From Aureococcus anophagefferens (Eukaryota; Sar; Pelagophyceae; Pelagomonadales; Pelagomonadaceae): 28,859 bases of DNA. Of the stretch, positions 17,734 to 25,953 are shown piece after piece. Where the stretch lies: positions 1-28,859 of the forward strand of contig NW_008705609.1 of assembly GCF_000186865.1 (NCBI RefSeq), written 5' to 3'. Below the pieces are notes generated by a model that was not told where the DNA came from, searched no databases, and saw only the letters and a list, made by a program, of their open reading frames with translations. Both the position numbers and the translations under genes were made by a program. Each line of letters begins with the position of its first letter. Position 1 is the first letter of the stretch.

Positions 17734-19407
17734 TTACGACAGCTGCGCGGAGAAGGCGACGCGGTCGTCGTTGATGACGTCCATGTCCGGCGCGAGGAGC
17801 CGCGTGTAGCGGTCGAAGTAGAGCGCCTGCTTCACGAGCAGCCCGAACTCGCGGGGCAGCTTGATGCCGTTGCGCTCCGTGACGTTGACGACCTGGAGCA
17901 GGAGGTCCGTGACCTGCGCGTCGTCGACGGACACCGTCGCCGCGACGGCGCCCGCGCCGTCCGCGGACACGAGCACGTCCGGCTGGACCTCGTCCAAGCT
18001 CTTGAAGAGCGCCTCGAGGTCCGCCGCGAAGGCCCGCTCGTCGACGCGCTCCGCCGCGCCCATCGTCGTCAGCGCCCGGGCCAGCAACTCGAAGTCGCGA
18101 GACGCCAAGCCCGCGGCCGCGTCCTGGAGCGACGTCCAGATGCGCTCCGGCACGCGGCCGACGATGCCGAAGTCGAGGAAGGCGACGCGGCCGTCGCGTA
18201 ACGCGAGCAGATTGCCCGCGTGCACGTCCGCGTGGAAGAAGTCGCACGAGAGCACGCCCAGCGACCACGTGTTCAACGCGTTGAGCAGCGTCGTCTCCGC
18301 GTCGAAGGTCGGGCCGTACATGGCCCGCAGGGCGTCCAGGTCCGTCAGGGGCACGCCGTCGACGTAATCCATCGTGAGCACACGCTTCGATGACGCGGCC
18401 TTCACGGGCAGAGGGCACGTCGCCGTCGCCTCGAGCCCCGCGGTCGCGAGCCAGGCCCGGAAGACCTCCAAGTTCGCCGCCTCCTTCTCGAGGTCGAGCT
18501 CGTCGAGCATGGTCGCCCGCAAATCCTCGAGCACGTTCGCCAGCGACAGCCGCCCGAAGGACGGCACGAGCGCCTCCGCGGCCTTGCCCGCGATCTCGAG
18601 GAACCCGAGGTCCGCCTTCAGCAAATCGTCGACGCCGGGCCGCAGCACCTTGACGACAACGTCGCCGCCACCGAACTCGTCGCGCAGCGTCGCCCGGTGC
18701 ACCTGGGCGATGGACGCCGCCGCGAGCGGCGCGCGGTCGAATTTCGCGAAAGTAACCTCCAGCGGGCTCCCGAGCTCGCGCTCGACGACGCCCTTGATCA
18801 CGGAGAACGCGACGGGCGGCACGTCGTCGAGCGTCTTCTCGAACTCGCGGACCCAGAGCTCGGGGAAGAGCGTGGGCGACGACGCGACGAACTGGCCGAG
18901 CTTGACGTACGTCGCGCCCAACCGCTCGCTGAACTTCCGCGCGAAGCGCGGCGCGAGCTCCGGCGGCACGTTCTCGCGCGCCCAGGCGAGCAGCGGCTCG
19001 GCGAAGGCCGCCGCGGCGCCGTCGCCGCCGGCGCGCTGCGCCGCCGTCGCGGCCTCGACGAGCGTCGCCGCGGGCGGCGGCGACGGGAGCTCGCTCGACA
19101 GCTCGACGAGCGTGTCGACGACCGCGCGCTGGCCCTGGAACGTCCGCGCGGCGGCGGCGCGCGGGCCCGTCTCCTGGGCGATGCGCGCCGCCTCGGCGGC
19201 GAGCGTCTGCGCGCCCGCGAGGAAGGCGCTCGCGTCGAAGGCGGGCGCCGCCGCGTCGCTGGGCGTCGTCGTCGTCGTTGTCGAGAGGGGGCTCGAGCGC
19301 AGCGGTGCGAGGCGCGTCGTGCTGGTGCGTGTGAGTTTCGTGCCGCTGCGCATGAGCGCGCGCGTCGTTGCGGCGAGTGCCATGAGCAGGGGCAGGCTGC
19401 GCCGCAT
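17734..19407 (-). CDS. ABC1K/ADCK/UbiB-type atypical kinase, probably plastid-targeted
   Basis: 557 aa from the ATG at 19405-19407. Starting 63 bp further upstream would put a charged stretch ahead of the signal. The N-terminus is hydrophobic (MRRSLPLLMALAATTRAL) and then Ser/Thr/Arg-rich, as in bipartite plastid presequences. Kinase features are KxGQ (KLGQ, 169-172), the Ala-rich loop AAASIAQVH (229-237), lysine K253 in VVVKVLRPG, DELDLEKEAANLE (302-314), FFHADVHAGN (390-399) and LDFG (411-414). The KxGQ motif and Ala-rich loop define the UbiB family, whose plastid members act on prenylquinone metabolism at plastoglobules. It diverges from the ankyrin gene at 19512 by 104 bp. Confidence 0.88.
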   Translation of the reverse strand: MRRSLPLLMALAATTRALMRSGTKLTRTSTTRLAPLRSSPLSTTTTTTPSDAAAPAFDASAFLAGAQTLAAEAARIAQETGPRAAAARTFQGQRAVVDTLVELSSELPSPPPAATLVEAATAAQRAGGDGAAAAFAEPLLAWARENVPPELAPRFARKFSERLGATYVKLGQFVASSPTLFPELWVREFEKTLDDVPPVAFSVIKGVVERELGSPLEVTFAKFDRAPLAAASIAQVHRATLRDEFGGGDVVVKVLRPGVDDLLKADLGFLEIAGKAAEALVPSFGRLSLANVLEDLRATMLDELDLEKEAANLEVFRAWLATAGLEATATCPLPVKAASSKRVLTMDYVDGVPLTDLDALRAMYGPTFDAETTLLNALNTWSLGVLSCDFFHADVHAGNLLALRDGRVAFLDFGIVGRVPERIWTSLQDAAAGLASRDFELLARALTTMGAAERVDERAFAADLEALFKSLDEVQPDVLVSADGAGAVAATVSVDDAQVTDLLLQVVNVTERNGIKLPREFGLLVKQALYFDRYTRLLAPDMDVINDDRVAFSAQLS

Positions 19408-19511
19408 CCTTCGGTCGCCACCTCGACGCCGGTGTGGCGGTGATTCAGCGAAGCTTCGTTTACCCTCCATTGTTGCCCTCCTCCTAATTGGCAGCCCCGA
19501 CCGCCAAGCCG

Positions 19512-21416
19512 ATGGCGTCGTACTCGTGGGGCGATCCGCCCGACGACGAGGCGCCGCCGCCCAAGGATGCGCCCTCCGGGTTCCACGTCATGACGACCGA
19601 CGACACGGCGGCCAGCAAAACCGCTGACGACGCCGGCAAAAAGTACGACTGGGGGCGCACGCCGGGCAGCGAACCCATGAAACTCAAAAAGGGCTTCCTC
19701 AACGTACCCAGACACCACCCTTTACCGGAACCGTCCGAGAAGGACCCGAAATGGCTGAACGACGAGCGCATCAGGCGCCTCTTCGAGTCCATCGACTGGG
19801 ACCAGCCGCCGCGGCCGACGGGCGACGAGAAGGTCGACAAGCACATCGCGGAGGTCTGCAACCGGGTCCGCGAGAAGGCCTTCGGCATGAAGCGGCCGCC
19901 GCGGCGCACGCCGAAGCCGCCGGCGCCGCCGGAGAAGAAGACGAAGGAGCGGTTGAACGAGGAAGCGCGCGTCGCGGCGCAAAACGCGGACACCGCGGCG
20001 GCGCGGCGCGCGGCGGAAGCGGCGCGGCGCGCGGAGAAGGACGCGCTCCTCGCCGCGGCCGACGCCCGCGACGCCGACCGGGCGGCGAACGCCGCCCTGG
20101 GCGCGGAGGCGGACGCGGCGGCGGCCGCCGCGGGCTTCGCCGCGTGGCCAAAAATTATGAAAAAATACGCGGAGACGCCCGGCTACCGAAAGGGCGACGC
20201 GCCGCTCGAGATCCGCCGCGGCACGCCCGACAAGGAGCCCGGCGACGAGGCGTCGGTGCTGATCACGCGCCACGTGCCCGCGGAGGTCGCCCACGGCGTC
20301 CAGGACGCCGCGCTCTTCGAGGGCCGCGACCATTTGGGCTACCCGTTCTTCTACCTGGACCCGCCGCCGCCCTACGAGCCCCCTCCACCGCGGCCCGCAA
20401 AGCCCGAGACGCCCGTGGAGCAGGCGACGTCCCGCCGGGCGCTCCAGGGCCTCTTCGACGCGCTGGACGCGCGCGACGTCGACGAGGCGTTCCTCCGGAG
20501 TTTACAGGTCTACTACCTCGACTTGTTCTACGTCGACGGCGTCAGCGAGTCGCGGGAGACGCTGGCCTGCCGCGCGGCGTCCCTCGGGCGGGCGCGCACG
20601 CTCGAGCGCCTCGTGCGCTGCGGCGCGGACGTGGGCAAGCCGGGCCAGCACTGCGCGACGCCCTTTTGGCTCGCGTGCGGCAACGGCCACCTCGACTGCG
20701 CCAAACTGCTCCACAAGAGGCTCGGCGACGACGTTTTAGATCACGAGTTGACCCTCGGCCGCACGCCGCTCCACGTGGCGGCGGCGGGCGGCCACGCGGA
20801 CGTCGTGCTCTGGCTCCTGGAAACGGGCAACGTTTTCGTCGACGCGCGGGTGGACCTCCACGCGTACCGTCGGGGCATGAAGGTGCGGCTCGGCCGCCCG
20901 AAGCGCGACGACCAGGGCGCGACGCCCCTCTTCCTCGCCGCCGCCCGGGGCGACCTCGACCTCGTCGGGATTTTTCTTCAACACGGCGCGGACGTCGACG
21001 CGCGCTGCCGCGAGCAGACGCCGCTCGAGGCCGCGTGCGCCCAAGGCCACGCGAGAGTCGCGGAGCTCATCGCGTCCGTGTCCGCGCGCACGGGCAGGCT
21101 CGAGGGCATCGACCCCTTCGTCGTCCTCTACGCCTCGAAGAAGACGTCGTTCCTGCGCGAGGCCGGCTGCGAGGCCGAGCCCGTCGAGGCCGAGCCGGAG
21201 CCGAGCCCGCTCCGCGCGGCCGAGGACCGCATCCGCCGGGACCCCTTCTTCGCCGACGAGTCGGCGCCCTTGCCCCTGAGCAAGGAGACGGCGGAGAAGA
21301 TCATCGCCGACGCGAACGAACGGCGCGACGAGGCCAAGCGCGACGCCGAAGCGCCCAAGGACAAGTTCCAGTGGCGCGGCGGCTTCATGACCGCCGCGAG
21401 GCCCGCGCGGTTGTAA
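19512..21416 (+). CDS. Large ankyrin-repeat protein with Ala/Arg-rich coiled coil
   Basis: 634 aa from the first ATG at 19512. Residues 1-140 include a tryptophan-containing acidic head (MASYSWGDPPDDEAPP), short motifs (KKYDWGRTPGSEP; DPKWLNDERIRRLFESIDWDQ) and a Pro-rich stretch. Residues about 140-205 are a single long Ala/Arg/Glu helix. Ankyrin repeats occupy about 320-535 (GQHCATPFWLACGNGHLDCAKLL; GRTPLHVAAAGGHADVVLWLLE; GATPLFLAAARGDLDLVGIFLQHGADV; EQTPLEAACAQGHARVAELI). The C-terminus ends FQWRGGFMTAARPARL, which echoes the N-terminal Trp/Gly style. It may be a flagellar or cytoskeletal scaffold, but there is no direct evidence. Confidence 0.85.
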   Translation: MASYSWGDPPDDEAPPPKDAPSGFHVMTTDDTAASKTADDAGKKYDWGRTPGSEPMKLKKGFLNVPRHHPLPEPSEKDPKWLNDERIRRLFESIDWDQPPRPTGDEKVDKHIAEVCNRVREKAFGMKRPPRRTPKPPAPPEKKTKERLNEEARVAAQNADTAAARRAAEAARRAEKDALLAAADARDADRAANAALGAEADAAAAAAGFAAWPKIMKKYAETPGYRKGDAPLEIRRGTPDKEPGDEASVLITRHVPAEVAHGVQDAALFEGRDHLGYPFFYLDPPPPYEPPPPRPAKPETPVEQATSRRALQGLFDALDARDVDEAFLRSLQVYYLDLFYVDGVSESRETLACRAASLGRARTLERLVRCGADVGKPGQHCATPFWLACGNGHLDCAKLLHKRLGDDVLDHELTLGRTPLHVAAAGGHADVVLWLLETGNVFVDARVDLHAYRRGMKVRLGRPKRDDQGATPLFLAAARGDLDLVGIFLQHGADVDARCREQTPLEAACAQGHARVAELIASVSARTGRLEGIDPFVVLYASKKTSFLREAGCEAEPVEAEPEPSPLRAAEDRIRRDPFFADESAPLPLSKETAEKIIADANERRDEAKRDAEAPKDKFQWRGGFMTAARPARL

Positions 21417-21605
21417 CGGGCTCTTCTAGGTTCGTGCGTGTTTTCTTTTAGGGGTGAAAGTGCGGGCCTAGCATCTAGGCATAGCATATCCCGCCGGCGC
21501 AACTTCAACTACGGTATGTTACCTTCAACTGCCTAAAATTGACGCGGGCGCGCTTCGAAGCCGGAGCTCGATAGAAGCGCTGGACCGCAAATTTGGCTGC
21601 AGAGA

Positions 21606-22376
21606 ATGGCTCCGTCGCGCGTCGTGACGCTCGCCTGCATCGCTGCGGCAGTGCACGGGAGCGATGTTGAACCGCGGAAGTGGACGTGGAGCGAGATTTC
21701 GGAGCACGAGGATTGCCTCGTCGTCATCTACAACGAGATCTACAACTTCTCGGACCACACGACGCGGTCGGAGCAGAAGGGCGGCCGCACGTTCTTCGAG
21801 TGGCACCCCGGCGGCGAGAGTGTGATCACGCGCTGGTGCGGCCAGGACGCGTCGAACGCGTTCGCGGCCGCGGGCCCGCCGCACCACGCGGGCGCCGTCG
21901 CGGAGAAGGGCTACGGGCCGCTCGTCGTCGGGACGCTGGACACGCGGTCGCACCGCGCGCGGTCCGCGCAGCCGGGCGCCGCCGCCGCCGCCGCGCCGGC
22001 CGAGGATCTCGGCTGGCGCGAGGACGTGGGCCGCCAGAGCTGGTTCCACTACCATTCGGTGGCGGCGAAGTACCCGGAGAACGCGACGGCCATCGACGTC
22101 GCGGCGATGCAGGGCCTCGTCGCGAGCCTGCGGCTCTACCCCTGCGAGACGTGCCGGAACGCGCTCCTCGGCGGCGAGCTCGACGAGGTCGGCCCCATCC
22201 CGGAGGACCGCGCGGGCGTCGTGCGCTGGTGGTGCGAGCTCCACAACGTCGTCAACCGCGACGTCGGCAAGCCCCAGTACCCCTGCGACATCGGCGCGCT
22301 CGACGCCCAGTACCGGACGACCTGCGACGTCTGCCTCGGCGAACCGGAGGCGGCGGACATGTTCCTGGGGCTCTAG
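21606..22376 (+). CDS. ER-type cytochrome b5 fused to Erv/ALR sulfhydryl oxidase
   Basis: 256 aa. A signal peptide (MAPSRVVTLACIAAAVHG) is followed by a cytochrome b5 fold at about 24-112: NEIYNFSDH, then haem-ligand motif HPGG (67-70), then GPPHHAGAVAE with the second axial His at 93 or 94. Residues 135-230 are an Erv1/ALR domain: SWFHYHSVAAKYPENAT, redox CETC (180-183), WWCELHNVVNRDVGKPQYPC with the HNxVN FAD-binding signature, and C210/C227 as the structural pair. A further CDVC (240-243) near the C-terminus could be the shuttle disulfide. Erv enzymes pass electrons from protein thiols through FAD to O2 or cytochrome c. A fused b5 haem could be the acceptor (inference). The signal peptide points to disulfide formation in the secretory pathway. 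Confidence 0.92.
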   Translation: MAPSRVVTLACIAAAVHGSDVEPRKWTWSEISEHEDCLVVIYNEIYNFSDHTTRSEQKGGRTFFEWHPGGESVITRWCGQDASNAFAAAGPPHHAGAVAEKGYGPLVVGTLDTRSHRARSAQPGAAAAAAPAEDLGWREDVGRQSWFHYHSVAAKYPENATAIDVAAMQGLVASLRLYPCETCRNALLGGELDEVGPIPEDRAGVVRWWCELHNVVNRDVGKPQYPCDIGALDAQYRTTCDVCLGEPEAADMFLGL

Positions 22377-22395
22377 GGCCGTTTCTAATTCTGCG

Positions 22396-22447
22396 CTGTT
22401 CTTTTCGGACGGAACCCGCGGATCGCGCGGTCCCGTCGTCATTCGAC
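22396..22447 (-). promoter_or_regulatory. Candidate SECIS element in the 3' UTR of the MsrB gene
   Basis: On the minus strand, 20-23 bases after the final stop, AUGAC (22442-22438) is followed by GACGGGACC and a 12-nt spacer. GGUUCCGUC and then CGAA (22407-22404) follow. The two 9-mers pair fully (one G-U) and three more G-C pairs are possible, for about 12 bp. The AUGA/CGAA ends can form the tandem G-A core of a SECIS. The apical loop reads GAUCC and lacks the usual AA, so this is a non-canonical candidate only. Confidence 0.4.
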
Positions 22448-22461
22448 GTGCGAAGCACCTC

Positions 22462-23181
22462 TCAGGAGGACATGGTCTTGAGGAGGTCGGAGATGGCCGC
22501 GACCTTGCTGCCTTGGCGCAGCGGCTGGCCGTAGTCGTGCGACGGCGGCGCGTCCACGTACGCGACGCAGCACGAGTTGAGTCAGTGCCGCTCGCCGCTG
22601 ACGCCGTCCGTGAAGACGTGGCCGAGGTGCGATCGACAGTTCGAGCAGTGCACCTCGATGGAGTCCATGTTGCCGGCGGCGAGCCCGACGTGCGCGACGT
22701 CGCCCGTGAAGAAGCACTGGTCGAACGCGATCCACCCCTGGTCCGCGAACTTGCGCGACGCGTGATACAGCGGAAAACGGCACGCGCGGCAGTCGAACCG
22801 GCCGCGCCCGCCCGGCGGTTCGAAGGCGTTGTACTCGCCCGTGCCCGCGGGCTCCGTGCCGTGCGCGCGCAGACAACGCACGGCCTCCGCGTCGAGCGTC
22901 TTCGCCAGCTCGTCGTCGGAACGGAGCGGGTGGAAGTGGCGCCACGCGCTGCGAATCAGATCCTCCGGCGACGCGTCGTCGACGATTCGCAGCGTCTTGA
23001 TGCTCGCGAAGCCAGCGACCGGGGATATGGTCGCCACGCGAGCGTCGTCGAGGCAGCCCTCGATCGACAAGAGAGTGCCGGGCGCGAGCAGGGCCACGCA
23101 CGTCGACTTCAGGCTGCGCTCGCTCCGGATCTTGCAGCCCTTCTTCGCGACGACCTTCGCGGTCACCGTCGGGTTCCCCAT
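22462..23181 (-). CDS. MSRB: Methionine-R-sulfoxide reductase B, selenoprotein (TGA = Sec)
   Basis: The frame starts at the ATG 23179-23181 and meets TGA at 22584-22582. It continues for 39 codons to TGA at 22464-22462, giving 239 aa if the first TGA is read as Sec200. The MsrB domain is about 108-212: GTGEYNAFEPPGGRGRFDCRAC, RKFADQGWIAFDQCF, CSNCRSHLGHVFTDG and GERH-U-LNSCCVAYVD. The TGA falls on the catalytic Cys/Sec of the conserved R-x-[CU]-x-N-S motif. Zinc ligands C131/C134 and C179/C182 are present. Residues 1-80 are an unrecognised N-terminal extension. MsrB reduces methionine-R-sulfoxide in proteins; Sec forms (MSRB1/SelR) are known. Conventional gene calling would stop at Sec and lose the active site. 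Confidence 0.9.
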
Positions 23182-23248
23182 GATGGGCTACCTCATCGCA
23201 TGGACTACCTCGAGCTGTCGACGAGCGTGATGGGCTACCTCATCGCAT
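23181..23248. repeat. 21-bp direct repeat upstream of the MsrB start
   Basis: Two identical 21-bp copies at 23181-23201 and 23228-23248, 47 bp apart. They begin TGATGGGCTACC and end CATCGCAT. The first copy touches the MsrB start codon. It could be a local duplication or a promoter element. Confidence 0.8.
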
Positions 23249-23363
23249 CCGAAGAATCCCGGCGAGGCGCGAGCGCGCCAAGCACCGCGCGCGAGATCCC
23301 GGCGAGGACGCCAGCGGCTCCCCGCCCCCGCGCCGGTCTACGCGCCGGAGGCACCGCCTCGTG

Positions 23364-24866
23364 TTATCTCTCGCCGCCGAACAAGATCGTGTGGCACTGG
23401 CGCGGCGTGCGGCGCAGCGAGAGCGGCGGCCGGCCCTGGCGCGGGTCCGTCACGGGGATGAGCTGGTGCTGCTCGAGCTCCTTGGTGATGCTCTTGTGGA
23501 GCGGGTCGAAGTCGCGCGAGTAGACGCCGTTGCGCCGGCGCATGGCGACGGGGTCCGACTCGTCGTTCTTGAGGTTCGCGAGGTACTCGTCGAAGACGAC
23601 GGCCTGGCCCGAGAGCGGCATCGTGCCCTCGGTGCCGATGGACGCGACGATGTTCCGCGAGCCGGCGGAGACGAAGCTGCCGTCGACGGAGCCCTCGAGG
23701 GAGAGCAGGTCCTCGTCGCGTTTCCGCTCGGCGTCGGCCCAGATGCGGCGCGTCTCCGCGCCGTGCTTCTCCATCATGCCCGTGGTCCGCATGCCGCGGA
23801 TCCTCAGGAGCTCCTCGACGATCAGGCTCCGCTTGCCGCCGTTGGCCAAATCGGTCCCCTTGCGCCGCGCGAAGGACCGCATGCCCGCGTCCCAGACGTC
23901 GCCCGCCCACGCGCGGTTCGGGAGCTCCTCGATGAGCTTGTTCTGCGCCTCGGCCTCCAGCAGACGGCAGAAGCGCACGAAGTCGTGGTGGCTGTAGAAC
24001 TCCGCCGTCGCCTCGGGGAGCCAGTTGTCGCCGTCGGCCATCTCGAGCATCGCGACGCCGCCCGCGGAGACGACGGCGTCCGCGACGTCGACCTTGCCCA
24101 GCGCCGCGGCCGTGTGGAGCGGCGTCCGGCCCTGGACGTCCAAAGCCAACGGGTCCGCGCCCGCATCTAACAAGATCTGCGCCGCCTCGCCGTCCGTGCA
24201 CAAATGGAGCGGCGTGCTCAAACACGCGGCCGTCGCGCAGTCGACCTTGGCGCCGCCGTTGCAGAGCGCGGCGACGGTCTCCTTGGAGCCCGAGTAGCTC
24301 GCGAGGTGCATGGCGCGCCAGCCCTGGGGCTTCGTGCGCGCCTCGACGAGCGCGCCCCGCCGGACGAGCACGCCGACGGCGCCCGCGTTCGCCGCGAGCG
24401 CCGCGACGTGCAGACTCGTGAAACCGCGCTCGTCGCGGGCGTTGATGGGGCCGTCGGGCCCCGCGAGGAAGCGGTCCCGCGCCGCCGGGGCGAGGTCCGC
24501 GGCCTTCTTGCGGGCCACGCCGTCGAGGTAGCCCTCGACCTGGTTCGCGCGCATCGCCGCGACGCAGTCCGGCAGGCTCAGCGGCCGGCTCGCGTTCTGG
24601 CGCCGGTAGCCCGCGCCCCTTCCGCAGCAGCAGCAGTAGGCCGCCGTGGCCACGTTGTCCTTGGCGCAGCAGTGGCACTGCCAGACCTCGCCCGGGGCGA
24701 TGCCCTCGCCCAGGCCGTACCTCGCCTGCTCGTCCTCGAGCGCCGCCTGGGACGTCCGGCCCAGGAGGATGTCCCGCCGCGACGCCTTCTTCGGGGCCGC
24801 GAGGCCCAGGCCCATGCCCAGGGCGTGCGAATCCAGCAGGTCCATGCCCAGGTCCATGCCGTCCAT
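23364..24866 (-). CDS. Ankyrin-repeat protein with RanBP2-type zinc finger
   Basis: 500 aa from the ATG at 24864-24866. Residues 1-25 are Met/Gly/Leu-rich. Residues 62-81 are a RanBP2-type zinc ribbon, W-x-C-x2-C-x3-N-x6-C-x2-C (WQCHCCAKDNVATAAYCCCC), a module that binds ubiquitin or single-stranded RNA. Ankyrin repeats occupy about 140-290 (ERGFTSLHVAALAANAGAVGVLV; GWRAMHLASYSGSKETVAAL; CLSTPLHLCTDGEAAQILLDAGADP; GRTPLHTAAALGKVDVADAVV). The C-terminal 200 residues are helical and unrecognised, ending QCHTILFGGER. The start is 85 bp from the divergent signal peptidase gene. Confidence 0.86.
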   Translation of the reverse strand: MDGMDLGMDLLDSHALGMGLGLAAPKKASRRDILLGRTSQAALEDEQARYGLGEGIAPGEVWQCHCCAKDNVATAAYCCCCGRGAGYRRQNASRPLSLPDCVAAMRANQVEGYLDGVARKKAADLAPAARDRFLAGPDGPINARDERGFTSLHVAALAANAGAVGVLVRRGALVEARTKPQGWRAMHLASYSGSKETVAALCNGGAKVDCATAACLSTPLHLCTDGEAAQILLDAGADPLALDVQGRTPLHTAAALGKVDVADAVVSAGGVAMLEMADGDNWLPEATAEFYSHHDFVRFCRLLEAEAQNKLIEELPNRAWAGDVWDAGMRSFARRKGTDLANGGKRSLIVEELLRIRGMRTTGMMEKHGAETRRIWADAERKRDEDLLSLEGSVDGSFVSAGSRNIVASIGTEGTMPLSGQAVVFDEYLANLKNDESDPVAMRRRNGVYSRDFDPLHKSITKELEQHQLIPVTDPRQGRPPLSLRRTPRQCHTILFGGER

Positions 24867-24951
24867 CGTGTCGGACAGCGCGGATGGGCTGCAACCCTTG
24901 GTCAATGTTCTAATGTGTCCCCGAGGTCATTGATTGTTGCCGAGCGCATCG

Positions 24952-25518
24952 ATGAGCATGCTGCTCGCCTCGGCGCGCGCCTTCGCGCACCTGGCACGAC
25001 CCCGGCGACCGCGCGTGCCGTCACGCCGCGCGCTGCAGAAGGAGGCGCAGCAGGCGTCGTCGAGAACGCCGCCGCCGCCGGAGGAGGACCTGTTGGACGT
25101 CGCGTCGCTCTGGAACCTCGTGAAGTTCGGCGCCTTCCTCCACTGCCTCCACGAGTACGTCGTCGAGGTGTCCATGTGCTGCGGCCCGTCCATGCTGCCG
25201 ACCTTCAACGCCACGGGCGACATCGTCCTCATGGACCGCCTGTCGCCGCGACTCGGCCGCGTCGGCGTGGGAGACGTCGTGATCTGCAAATCGCCGACGC
25301 ACCCGCACCAGACGGTCTGCAAGCGCGTCGCGGCGCTGGGCGGCGGCCGCGTGCCGAGCTTCCCGTCGGCGACGGTGCCCGAGGGCCACGCCTGGCTTTT
25401 GGGCGACAACGCGGAGAACTCGACGGACTCGCGCGTCTACGGGCCCGTGCCCACGGCCATGATCAAGGGCAGGGTCGTGTGCCGGATCTTCCCCTTCGAC
25501 CAGATGGCCGTGTATTAA
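24952..25518 (+). CDS. Signal peptidase I family, mitochondrial inner-membrane (IMP1-like)
   Basis: 188 aa. The Arg/Ala-rich N-terminus (MLLASARAFAHLARPRRPRVPSRR) resembles a mitochondrial presequence. A hydrophobic stretch (ASLWNLVKFGAFLHCLHEYV) precedes the catalytic domain. The Ser/Lys dyad is S80 in GPSMLPTFNATGD and K124 in VCKRVAALGG. The conserved box GDNAENSTDSRVYGPVP follows at 151-167. Short length, a Ser-Lys dyad and no large insertion fit the Imp1/Imp2 group, which removes sorting peptides in the intermembrane space. A plastid signal peptidase is the alternative. A second in-frame ATG lies at 24958. Confidence 0.88.
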   Translation: MSMLLASARAFAHLARPRRPRVPSRRALQKEAQQASSRTPPPPEEDLLDVASLWNLVKFGAFLHCLHEYVVEVSMCCGPSMLPTFNATGDIVLMDRLSPRLGRVGVGDVVICKSPTHPHQTVCKRVAALGGGRVPSFPSATVPEGHAWLLGDNAENSTDSRVYGPVPTAMIKGRVVCRIFPFDQMAVY

Positions 25519-25953
25519 TAGTTTCAGCTCGCGTTGGCGACGGCGCCCGCGGTGTCGCGCTGGGGATGGCGCACGGCGGACGCGCCTCGCCGAAGGCCCA
25601 CGCGTGGCCTCGCGATGCACGGGGGGAGCTCCTCATGTTCAACCAACGCAAGCGCTGCCGCTTGTCGAGCAACGAATCGTAGTGTTACCTCGATCGGCGG
25701 CGGGCGCGAGTTTTGCTCGGCCCGCGGTAGGCGCCGCGGGCGGCTTGGCGAGGCCGTTGGCGTGGGGCAGCGACGTCGCGCTGAACGCGGCGTCGGGAGC
25801 CCAGGGGGATAAATCTCTCAAAGGGGGAGGGGATGGGGGGGGAGGGAGCGGCGCGTCTGCGGCTCGCCGCGGGGCATGGGCCCGCGGCGCCGTCCGACGC
25901 GCCCCCTCCGGTCCGCGGTGGGCCCGCGGGCCCGCGTTCTCGCGGGTCGCGCC
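25519..25953. other. Intergenic region between convergent genes
   Basis: 435 bp between the stops of the signal peptidase and the esterase-like gene. The reading frames seen here have arginine-rich, low-complexity translations and no recognisable domain. The right half is strongly G-rich (a run of G tracts near 25820-25850). No gene is supported. It should contain both 3' UTRs. Confidence 0.6.

Noticed and set aside
22439..23101. Arg-rich frame on the same strand as MsrB
   Set aside because: It is a +1/-1 frame shadow of MsrB. The MsrB frame carries all conserved motifs through the TGA.
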